DNA from: Fibrobacter sp. UWH4
Lineage (GTDB): Bacteria; Fibrobacterota; Fibrobacteria; Fibrobacterales; Fibrobacteraceae
Assembly: GCF_900142475.1 (NCBI RefSeq)
Contig: NZ_FRAY01000002.1
Location: 248,001-312,000, forward strand
Reading direction: 5' to 3'
Length of the DNA stretch: 64,000 bases
Shown: in pieces, positions 36,135-43,458 of the stretch
Numbering within the stretch: position 1 is the stretch's first letter
Layout of the letters: each line of letters begins with the position of its first letter
Translations under genes and position numbers: made by a program
The notes under the pieces: generated by a model
Database searches by the model: none
The model's input: the letters and a program-made list of their open reading frames with translations, nothing else
What the model was told of the DNA's origin: nothing

Positions 36135-38667
36135 GAAAAGAAGAATGTTGGAAATAGGTTCTCTCGGTAATAAAATCCGCGCGGTGCTTGCAATCGTGTG
36201 GTTATGCGGCCTTGTATCCACCGCGAACGCCGAGAAGATGGAGACATCCATCCAGGAAGCCATCTACATCTTTGAGATGAAGGGGGAATCCTCGACAGCA
36301 ATCAAATTGCTTGAAGACGCAGCCAACAACGGTGACGAAGACGACAAGGAAAGAGCCTATTTCTATCTCGGGAAAATCCAGGAACTCTCGGGCAACAAAG
36401 CCTCAGCCAATTTTTACTACAACCAGAGCCTGAATCGCACCACCGAAACAGGCAAGGCCTACTGGCTATCGGAACGCGAGAGCGCTACCAGCAGCCAAGC
36501 CGAGAACCTGCTCCGTACCCCGATTTCGCTAAAGACTTCCATCAGCAGGACTTTCGGCGAATCCCCGACGTTCATCCAACTTCGCGACGGAACCATCCAC
36601 AAAATCGAAGACGATCGATTAGTCAAAGTTTCTCAGGAGCTCCCCGCAAACGCACAGGTCCTGACAGTAACGCCGCAGGGAGTCTGGTACCAGTCCCCCG
36701 AAAATGACAGCCTCGTTTTCAAGTCCTTCTACGCGAACAGACCTGACCGCAAATACCTCCTGGGTGGGATTATCCAATTCCTTGTCCACGAGGACAAGGC
36801 ACTCGCCCAAGGAAACAACCAACTCACGCTCCTGAACAGCAAGGGGATCAAGGCGCAAATTTCGGACAAGTACAGCGGTTGCATCGCCGAAGGGTTCTAC
36901 GCGCCTACAGCCGAGTTCGTTCTCAACTGTACCGACAATGCGCTCCATTTCATTTCTCCCGAAAACGGTTCTGACCGCAAGACCATCGCCCAGTTCGATG
37001 TCATCAAGAAGGTCCTTGTCGACAAGTCGCTGATATACCTGGTTTCGGGAAACTACCTCTATGGATACAATCCCAAGCAACGGACATCCCCCCTGTGGAA
37101 AGTTTCCGTCAACAATGTCGAAAGCATTGAGCCCTTCGAAAAGAACATTGCGATTCTCGAGGCTTCGGGCAAGATTACCTTCATAAGCAAGAAGAACGGT
37201 TACCCACTAGTTTCTGCACAGAGCGACGCCACGGCCATTCACCCCCTCGCCAAGGGAACCCTCGGCCTATTTTCCAGCGAAGGAACAATTATCGCGGTTG
37301 ACACGATGCTTGTGCCCCTGTGGCATTTCAATTTCACCAAGCCTATCGAGCACGCCCCCATTCATACCAATGGCAATATTTACCTGGATTTCGGCGAACA
37401 TAAGCTGACCGCCCTTTCGCCCCACTATTACGGCAAGAAAATCCTTCAATCGGAACTCACGGCAAGACAGGCCGGCAAACTCGTTGAAGAAGAAAACTGG
37501 GAAGAACTGCAAACTCTCCTGACCACCCTATTCAAGCAGGAACCGGGTAATGCCGAAGGTTGGTTTTTCAAGGCCCTATACCTCGAGAACCAAAACGGCA
37601 ACACCCGCGACAAGCAAAAGGCCTGGTCCGAAGCGGTCCGTCTCTCGGCAAGCAACCCTCAAGTCACCCGCCTGATCCTGAGCCGCTACAGTAAAGCCAT
37701 CGGGGCTAAGTTCGTCAACCAGCTACCCATTTCGCCCAAGACGCTTTACCCCCAATTCTTCAGTAGCAAGAAAAACCTCTACACCATCGATCCCGCCGCA
37801 GAGAAGCTATTTTGTTTCAACGCCGAAAATGGGGATCTCCGTTGGTCCAAGAGTATCGGAAATTTCAACAACAATCACGCCATCGACAATGACGAAAACA
37901 CGCTCGTTATCGCTTCGGGCTACAACTTGTCCGTCTACGACCTAGTTCACGAAAACACGGCCCTCACGCTACAACTTCCGGGCAAGGCATTCGAAACGAT
38001 GGTGACCGACAAGGCGATTTACGTATCGACCTGGAACGGATTCCTGCTTAAGATTCTGAAATCCGACTACAAGCTCACCTGGTCCCGCAAGATTTTTGCC
38101 GTTCCATTCCTACTCTCCGCTAATTCCAAGGAACTTTACGCCTGTAACTTGGAAGGGGAAATCGTATCGCTAAACGACGATTCAGGACAAACTAAAGAAG
38201 GCTCTACACGAAAGATTCCCGGACAGATTACGCACATTCTCAGCAGCGATTCCATTACAGCCGTTGCCTCCAGCGGGAACCGTCTCTACCTTATCAACCA
38301 AAACCATAAGGACACTCCCCCGCTCCAGATTTTGATGGACGACGCCATATCTTCGCTGCAACTCGTTAACGATCAAGGCGACAGAAAATTCCTGATTGGA
38401 CTTGCGAACCAATCCGTGTTACTTTATACCGAATCCGGTGCTCCCCTCTGGAAATTCCACGGAGCAAATTCCGTATTCATGAAGCCCTTCGTCAAAGACG
38501 ATTTGGTCTGGCTTGACCAAGGAAACGAGATTGTCGCCATTTCCCTTAAAAATGGAAAAGTAGAGCGCAAGTTCAGCACTCCTGGCGGAGCGGGACCCCC
38601 GTTCATCATGAACAAAATTCTATATAGCGCCTCGCCCAAGCGTCTTTTGTACGGATTTTCATTATAA
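36133..38667 (+). CDS. Exported PQQ-like beta-propeller protein with TPR segment
   Basis: The 844-residue protein has a signal peptide (residues 1-34, ending TANA). Two TPR-like helices follow (about 40-110: AIYIFEMKGESSTAIKLLEDAAN and YFYLGKIQELSGNKASANFYYNQS). A beta propeller then carries repeated AGNGxxxW-type blades, for example LFCFNAENGDLRWSKSIGN, LSVYDLVHENTALTLQLPG and VLLYTESGAPLWKFHGANS. A second TPR insert lies near residues 470-520. The fold resembles BamB and PQQ-dependent envelope proteins, but lacks calcium/PQQ residues that I can name. The start could also be ATG 36145. It is probably co-transcribed with the two-component pair. Confidence 0.78.
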   Translation: MKRRMLEIGSLGNKIRAVLAIVWLCGLVSTANAEKMETSIQEAIYIFEMKGESSTAIKLLEDAANNGDEDDKERAYFYLGKIQELSGNKASANFYYNQSLNRTTETGKAYWLSERESATSSQAENLLRTPISLKTSISRTFGESPTFIQLRDGTIHKIEDDRLVKVSQELPANAQVLTVTPQGVWYQSPENDSLVFKSFYANRPDRKYLLGGIIQFLVHEDKALAQGNNQLTLLNSKGIKAQISDKYSGCIAEGFYAPTAEFVLNCTDNALHFISPENGSDRKTIAQFDVIKKVLVDKSLIYLVSGNYLYGYNPKQRTSPLWKVSVNNVESIEPFEKNIAILEASGKITFISKKNGYPLVSAQSDATAIHPLAKGTLGLFSSEGTIIAVDTMLVPLWHFNFTKPIEHAPIHTNGNIYLDFGEHKLTALSPHYYGKKILQSELTARQAGKLVEEENWEELQTLLTTLFKQEPGNAEGWFFKALYLENQNGNTRDKQKAWSEAVRLSASNPQVTRLILSRYSKAIGAKFVNQLPISPKTLYPQFFSSKKNLYTIDPAAEKLFCFNAENGDLRWSKSIGNFNNNHAIDNDENTLVIASGYNLSVYDLVHENTALTLQLPGKAFETMVTDKAIYVSTWNGFLLKILKSDYKLTWSRKIFAVPFLLSANSKELYACNLEGEIVSLNDDSGQTKEGSTRKIPGQITHILSSDSITAVASSGNRLYLINQNHKDTPPLQILMDDAISSLQLVNDQGDRKFLIGLANQSVLLYTESGAPLWKFHGANSVFMKPFVKDDLVWLDQGNEIVAISLKNGKVERKFSTPGGAGPPFIMNKILYSASPKRLLYGFSL

Positions 38668-38782
38668 ATTCACAAAAAACGCCCTTTTTCTGTACATTTT
38701 TCTCTCTTGTAAATAATTGTTGGTGGTTTTTTTATTAAAAACACACTAAATTTAGATGTTGTACCCCAAGGGAAGGACAAGG

Positions 38783-40561
38783 ATGAATTTGGTAACAAAT
38801 AAGAATCGTTTTTCAAGAATCGCGGCAGCCTGTTTCGCTGCGGCAGGTGTACTCACACTCGCCGCCTGCAACGAAGAAAACAAGGCTACCGAGGGCAAGA
38901 CCGCCACGGACTACGACCGCAGCGAAACGCTGTATATCGGAGGCTTCGACTGGGCTCCCCCGTCGACATTCAACCCCTTGGACTACGATCCGAACTTTCC
39001 TATTGACGGAAATTGCAGAATCGCTTACGAAGCGCTCTTGGCCTACAACCAGTTGAACGGTGAACTCGAACCGATGCTCGCCGACAGCTACACCAGTTCC
39101 GAGAACAGCATCACGGTTCATCTGGACCCGCGCGCCAAGTGGAACAACGGCAATCCCGTTACCGTTGACGACGTCCTTTACACCTTTAAAATTGATTCCC
39201 TGCTGCCGACTCCACGTCACGGCAACTGGAATTTCTTAAGCCAGGTCACCGACGACGGCAACAACAACATTACCTTCCACTTCGGCAAGAACAAGAACCC
39301 GCTCATCATCCTGAACGCACTTGCCGAAACCTCCATTTTGCCCAAGGCCGTATTCGAGCCGCTCATCCAGGGGGCCAAGTCCGGCAAGGGTTACAACATG
39401 AACAAGATTACCGAGTTCAAGAACGATTCCATGCCGGTATTCTCTGGTCCGTACACGCTGAAGACTTATTCTCCCGACCAGATTGTCCTGGAACGCAACG
39501 ATAACTACTGGGGCAACGTCAAGTATAACGGACAAAAACCGTCGCCGAAATATATCATCCATTCCCTTTACAACGGCAACAACCACTTCAACAGTGCCAT
39601 GACCAAGGGAAACCTCGACATCTCGTCCGTATTCCTGCCGCGCATTTGGGATAAGGCCCGCGATAGCATCCGCGCCTGGAGCCGCAACGAGCCCTACCAC
39701 CAGCCGGGGTCCATTACAACCTTGCTGATTGCCCAGCAGCAGGCCCCCTTTAACGACGTAGCCCTACGCCGCGCCATGATGCACGCCATCAACTTCGAAA
39801 AGATCAAGGCACGCGCCGTATCCAACTACACTCCCGTGATCCAGCCGGGGTTCATTCTCCCCTTCGGAACCGAGTCCAAGTATTTCAACAAGGAAGATGC
39901 CGAGAAATACGGCTATGTCTATGACATCGAGAAAGCGAAGTCCATTTTGTCCGATGCAGGTTACAGCTGGGATGAAAGCGGTCACCTGCTCGACAAGAAG
40001 GGCAAACCCGTCCGCAGTTTTACCATCGAGTGTCCGCAAGGATGGACCGACTGGGAAGACGCCATTAAGGTTGTCGTAGGTTCCCTGAATGACATCGGAC
40101 TTGCCGCCGAAGAGAAGTTCGTCGACTACAGCGTCTGGGACAAGAACCTGCGTCTGGGCACCTTCGACCTCGCTATGAAGACGCAAACCGCCGAACTTTC
40201 TGCGGCATCGCCGTGGAACCGTTTCGAGCAGGTGATGGGATCGGCCGCCTACAAGCCCGTCGGTGAAGAATCTTTCGCCAACCAGGGCCGCTACAAGAAC
40301 GATGATGCAGACAAATTAATTCAGAAGATTCCCGCCATCACCGACGAGAAGGAACTGACTGAAGCCTACCGCGCCCTGAACCGCATCTTTATGGAAACGA
40401 TTCCGGTTCTCCCGGTCATGTACCGCCCCACGCAGTATTACCAGTTCTCTACCAGACATTGGGAAAACTTCCCCACCGAAGAAAACCCCTACGCACCTCC
40501 GCAGAGCCTGGTTGTCGCCGCCGGCGTAAAAGCGCTCTGGTACATCAAGCCCGCGAAGTAA
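38783..40561 (+). CDS. Family 5 solute-binding lipoprotein (peptide/oligopeptide type)
   Basis: The start is set at ATG 38783, because GGAAGGACAAGG lies directly upstream; an earlier ATG at 38756 lacks a site. The 593-residue protein has a lipoprotein signal (AACFAAAGVLTLAAC, cysteine near residue 30) and the SBP_bac_5 fold: TLYIGGFDWAPPSTFNPL, DAKWNNGNPVTVDDVLYTFK-type loading segment and a closing RPTQYYQFSTRHWENFP. It should deliver peptides or another solute to an ABC importer whose permease and ATPase genes are not in the adjacent region. Its substrate and partner are open. Confidence 0.9.
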   Translation: MNLVTNKNRFSRIAAACFAAAGVLTLAACNEENKATEGKTATDYDRSETLYIGGFDWAPPSTFNPLDYDPNFPIDGNCRIAYEALLAYNQLNGELEPMLADSYTSSENSITVHLDPRAKWNNGNPVTVDDVLYTFKIDSLLPTPRHGNWNFLSQVTDDGNNNITFHFGKNKNPLIILNALAETSILPKAVFEPLIQGAKSGKGYNMNKITEFKNDSMPVFSGPYTLKTYSPDQIVLERNDNYWGNVKYNGQKPSPKYIIHSLYNGNNHFNSAMTKGNLDISSVFLPRIWDKARDSIRAWSRNEPYHQPGSITTLLIAQQQAPFNDVALRRAMMHAINFEKIKARAVSNYTPVIQPGFILPFGTESKYFNKEDAEKYGYVYDIEKAKSILSDAGYSWDESGHLLDKKGKPVRSFTIECPQGWTDWEDAIKVVVGSLNDIGLAAEEKFVDYSVWDKNLRLGTFDLAMKTQTAELSAASPWNRFEQVMGSAAYKPVGEESFANQGRYKNDDADKLIQKIPAITDEKELTEAYRALNRIFMETIPVLPVMYRPTQYYQFSTRHWENFPTEENPYAPPQSLVVAAGVKALWYIKPAK

Positions 40562-40565
40562 ATTT

Positions 40566-40640
40566 AAATTTCGGAATTCAGAATTCGGAGTAGATTCTCT
40601 AGAATTTAATTCCGAAATTCGAGCTCGTAATTCCGAATTA
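40566..40640. repeat. TTCGGAATT hairpin repeat
   Basis: AATTTCGGAATT (40567-40578) pairs exactly with AATTCCGAAATT (40608-40619). Further cores lie at 40579-40590 (CAGAATTCGGAG) and 40626-40640 (CGTAATTCCGAATTA). This fills the gap between two genes and is the largest member of the repeat group in the window. Confidence 0.7.
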
Positions 40641-40678
40641 AACTATATTTCTCGCGACACTTTTTAGTGGAGGTTTTT

Positions 40679-41488
40679 ATGGGTAAATCTCGTTTTATTT
40701 TGCCTAATGCTTTTACCAGCATGAACTTTTTGCTGGGCGTCTTTGCGATCTGTTGGGTGACCGGGGCTTTTTCTTCTTTCACTAGCGCCGACCCCATCCG
40801 CACGGGAGCCTATTTCATTCTTTTAAGCGTCCTTCTGGACAAGCTGGACGGTTTTGCCGCTCGACTCGTAAACGCCAGTTCCGAGTTCGGAGCGCAGTTC
40901 GACAGCCTTTCCGACCTGATTGCCTTCGGTCTCGCTCCCGCCTTTACGATTTTCTTTGCCTACAAGACCATCGCTCCTGAATGGTTCCAGGCTAACGGAG
41001 TCCTGCTGGTAGTCACGTTCTCCATCTACGTGCTCTGTGCCGCCATGCGTCTTGCAAAGTACAACGCCTGCGACAGTGACACCTACCACCACCATTTCTC
41101 GGGCCTCCCCTCCACCTTTGCAGGTGCAATCAACGCTATCCTGATTGTCCACCTTCAGTCGCATGGATTTTTCGCAGATCAGAGCGGAATCCACATGTTC
41201 CTGCCCGTGTTCGTGATGCTGGTTACGGGCCTACTGATGGTCTGTCCGCTGTTCCTGCCCAAGCTCCAGCCGCGCAAGAACCCCATCTTCAACATTTTCC
41301 AGGCAATCCTGATCGTGATTACCTACATCTGCGGTTTCGTGTTCATTTCGGACAAGATCCCCTTTATCACCGAATACCTGCTGGTTCTCTGCACCAGCTA
41401 TCTCGTCATCGGCTTCGGCATCGGCCTTGTCCAGCGCAAGAAGATTATCGCTAACGCCGAGAAGAATAAGATCGAAGAAAGGCGCTAA
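40679..41488 (+). CDS. pssA: CDP-alcohol phosphatidyltransferase, probably phosphatidylserine synthase
   Basis: The start at ATG 40679 has GGAGG six bases upstream; a GTG 12 bases earlier is less likely. The 269-residue membrane protein has about eight hydrophobic helices. The CDP-alcohol motif is DKLDGFAARLVNASSEFGAQFDSLSDLIAFG (D..DG..AR...FG..FDSLSD). The rest (YHHHFSGLPSTFAGAI) fits the PssA branch that makes phosphatidylserine from CDP-diacylglycerol and serine, rather than PgsA. It overlaps the tail of the convergent mpaA-like gene by 38 bp, so the two stops lie within each other's coding region. The product is the precursor of phosphatidylethanolamine. Confidence 0.9.
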   Translation: MGKSRFILPNAFTSMNFLLGVFAICWVTGAFSSFTSADPIRTGAYFILLSVLLDKLDGFAARLVNASSEFGAQFDSLSDLIAFGLAPAFTIFFAYKTIAPEWFQANGVLLVVTFSIYVLCAAMRLAKYNACDSDTYHHHFSGLPSTFAGAINAILIVHLQSHGFFADQSGIHMFLPVFVMLVTGLLMVCPLFLPKLQPRKNPIFNIFQAILIVITYICGFVFISDKIPFITEYLLVLCTSYLVIGFGIGLVQRKKIIANAEKNKIEERR

Positions 41489-42137
41489 AGCTTTCGCCAT
41501 AGCGGTCGTACAAGGCCTCTAAAGACATTCGAGGAAGTTCCAGGGTGACACACTCTGGACTTTTTCTTTCTTTGCACCAGGTTCCGAAACTTCCCGGAGT
41601 CGGATAACCGATATCGGGTTGCCACGGCAAGTTGAACGCCGCACAGAGTCGCTCGACCAAGGGCGACTTCGCGGGAGCATCGACGCAAGCAATGGGAGCA
41701 TGCATCGAAAGAACCGATTCAGGAGAGAGCTTTTCGACCAAGGCTACAAGGGCCCTTGTTTCGCTTTCGCTACCGGGTGCAGTCCCAGGAGAAAGTTCCG
41801 TATCGCGAGGGGCTTCCAGAACCGACCGGCAATAGACCGCATCGGCACTCCAATTGGAGGTCGGAAAGTTGCGGTTCAAGTCGACCCCGTTCGCATTACA
41901 GCGGGTCCCAAGAGTCATGCCGTCGGGATTGGCGCAAAGCACGAACGCCACGTCTTCAAAGGGGCGTTCAAAGTCACGGAGTACACGACTCAAAAGGAAC
42001 GTCGTCTCAGGTTCCTCCCCGTGGATTCCTGCAACGACAAGCAACCGACAAGCCCCTGCACAAGGAATATAGCGAAGCGCCGTTCCGAGGACCGAGCGAC
42101 CGTATTCAGAGAAAGGAAGAAGAAGAGAGGAACGCAT
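41451..42137 (-). CDS. mpaA: M14-family murein peptide amidase (MpaA-like)
   Basis: The start is taken at ATG 42137, one base after the stop of the vanY-like gene; the open frame extends further but would overlap vanY. The 228-residue protein carries the zinc carboxypeptidase motifs VVAGIHGEEPET (HxxE), the substrate-binding GVDLNRNFP (NR pair), SMHAP (third zinc ligand) and VTLELP (catalytic Glu). MpaA cleaves the gamma-D-Glu-meso-DAP bond of murein tripeptide during recycling. It is the third gene of a ruvC-vanY-mpaA operon, next to another cell-wall enzyme. The end overlaps pssA on the other strand. Confidence 0.88.
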   Translation of the reverse strand: MRSSLLLPFSEYGRSVLGTALRYIPCAGACRLLVVAGIHGEEPETTFLLSRVLRDFERPFEDVAFVLCANPDGMTLGTRCNANGVDLNRNFPTSNWSADAVYCRSVLEAPRDTELSPGTAPGSESETRALVALVEKLSPESVLSMHAPIACVDAPAKSPLVERLCAAFNLPWQPDIGYPTPGSFGTWCKERKSPECVTLELPRMSLEALYDRYGESFSAFLRSYSSRR

Positions 42138-42138
42138 C

Positions 42139-42813
42139 TTAGACAAAGTACGGATAGATGTAATCTTGGGCGAGAGTTTCCAGGTTATCGAGAAGAGCCG
42201 ACTTGCAGGCAATATCCGTCTTTTCGTAGAGTTTGCGGAGTTCCGCAAGAGAGAAATCCTCTAGGTACTTCCGCGATGTCGGTAAGTGCGCGATATGCCA
42301 TTTTTCGGGCTGGATCTTGCCGCGACCAGGAACAAAAACCCGTTCAAATCCAAAAGATTCACCGGACGCCATCAGCTCCGTAAGCCGCTGATGGAACGGA
42401 GCGAACATCCCGTCGCACTCGGCGGGAGTCAGCTGCACTTCGTAACCTTCGGGGCAGGCATTTCCGTCGACCACATCGAGGTCGGTTCCCAGGTGGTGGC
42501 GACTTGCGCCCGGAAGCGCCGACCAAGTGAGAATCGCATACATCAGCGATTCCTCGTCGCGGGGGCGTTCCATAGGAGTACCCGTTGCATCGAGGAGCGG
42601 GAGTTTTCCCGCCGCCTTGCGATTCCAGATGGACAGCTGGCGTTCAAAGGGGCGGTATGCAGATTCCAGGCGGAGCCTGAAACCGTCGCGCGCCAACGTT
42701 TCTTTTAATTTGTTGTAAAACGAAAGAATCTCTTTATCCAGCGGACACCCTTCGATTTCGATGAAATCCGAAGATTTTGCATCGCGGAGACCAAAACAAA
42801 GTTGAGTGCTCAC
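42139..42813 (-). CDS. VanY-family D-alanyl-D-alanine carboxypeptidase
   Basis: The most likely start is GTG 42813, which shares GTGA with the ruvC stop and has GGGAGG nine bases upstream. The longer frame upstream would overlap ruvC by 40 bases. The 224-residue protein shows the peptidase M15 motifs SRHHLGTDLDV (SxHxxGxAxD-type zinc site) and EKWHIAH (Glu-His). RLRLESAYRPFERQLSIW precedes them. It should trim D-Ala from peptidoglycan stem peptides. There is no signal peptide; a cytoplasmic role in recycling, together with MpaA, is more likely than a periplasmic role. Confidence 0.88.
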   Translation of the reverse strand: MSTQLCFGLRDAKSSDFIEIEGCPLDKEILSFYNKLKETLARDGFRLRLESAYRPFERQLSIWNRKAAGKLPLLDATGTPMERPRDEESLMYAILTWSALPGASRHHLGTDLDVVDGNACPEGYEVQLTPAECDGMFAPFHQRLTELMASGESFGFERVFVPGRGKIQPEKWHIAHLPTSRKYLEDFSLAELRKLYEKTDIACKSALLDNLETLAQDYIYPYFV

Positions 42814-43406
42814 GGAAGTTTTCCTCCCATTTTCTGGATTAAATTTTCCCACTGTTTGACGGTCGGCTTTTTCTTGCGGTTTGATATTTTCTTCTTGGTG
42901 CAGTCTGCAGGAAGTGCGGCCGAAAGGTTCGATAGGAGCGGAGCAGGATTTGCATGAGTCCAGGCAATTGCAAGAGCATCGGAGGCATCCAGCGGAAGTT
43001 CCCCCGCCTCGATTCCGAGACGCGCAAAAATCATATTCGCCACCTGTTCCTTGGCGGCTCCACCATCACCCGTGACAGCCAGTTTGACCGCACGGGGGCT
43101 ATATTCGTTAAAGGACATTCCACGGCGGCGGCAAGCCACGAGAATAGCCCCTCGGATATGCCCCAGCACCAGGGCGCTCTTTGCATTCTTCGCAAAGAAC
43201 ACCCCTTCCATGCTCAAAGCCTCGGGATGGTACTTGTCCAGGAGCGTTTCCAGCTCCGACACAATTTGCAGCAAGCGGTCTTCGAGGACATGCCCCGCAG
43301 GAGCGTGGAGAACGCCGTATTCCAGCACACGGGAATTTTTCGATCCTGTATCTAAAAAAGCATAGCCGGTAGTAATAGAACCGGGGTCTATCCCGAGAAT
43401 AATCAT
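42810..43406 (-). CDS. ruvC: Crossover junction endodeoxyribonuclease RuvC
   Basis: The 198-residue protein has the RuvC catalytic acids: ILGIDPGSITTGYAFLD (Asp7), SMEGVFFAKNAKSALVLGHIRGAIL (Glu) and PLDASDALAIAWTHA (Asp pair). It resolves Holliday junctions as a dimer together with RuvAB. The C-terminus ends LIQKMGGKLP, longer than the E. coli protein by a Lys-rich extension (KKKISNRKKKPTVKQW). Its genes ruvA and ruvB are not adjacent. It is the first gene of an operon with two peptidoglycan enzymes, an unusual partner set. It is divergent from the primase-helicase gene with a 52-bp gap. Confidence 0.93.
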   Translation of the reverse strand: MIILGIDPGSITTGYAFLDTGSKNSRVLEYGVLHAPAGHVLEDRLLQIVSELETLLDKYHPEALSMEGVFFAKNAKSALVLGHIRGAILVACRRRGMSFNEYSPRAVKLAVTGDGGAAKEQVANMIFARLGIEAGELPLDASDALAIAWTHANPAPLLSNLSAALPADCTKKKISNRKKKPTVKQWENLIQKMGGKLP

Positions 43407-43458
43407 GGTCTTAAAATAAAAAAAAACTAGATTATCTAATTGAAAAAAGAGGTCTCTT

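Noticed and set aside
41451-41488. A frameshift suggested by the 38-bp overlap of pssA and mpaA
   Set aside because: Both proteins have normal C-termini and complete motifs; convergent tail overlap is the simpler reading.
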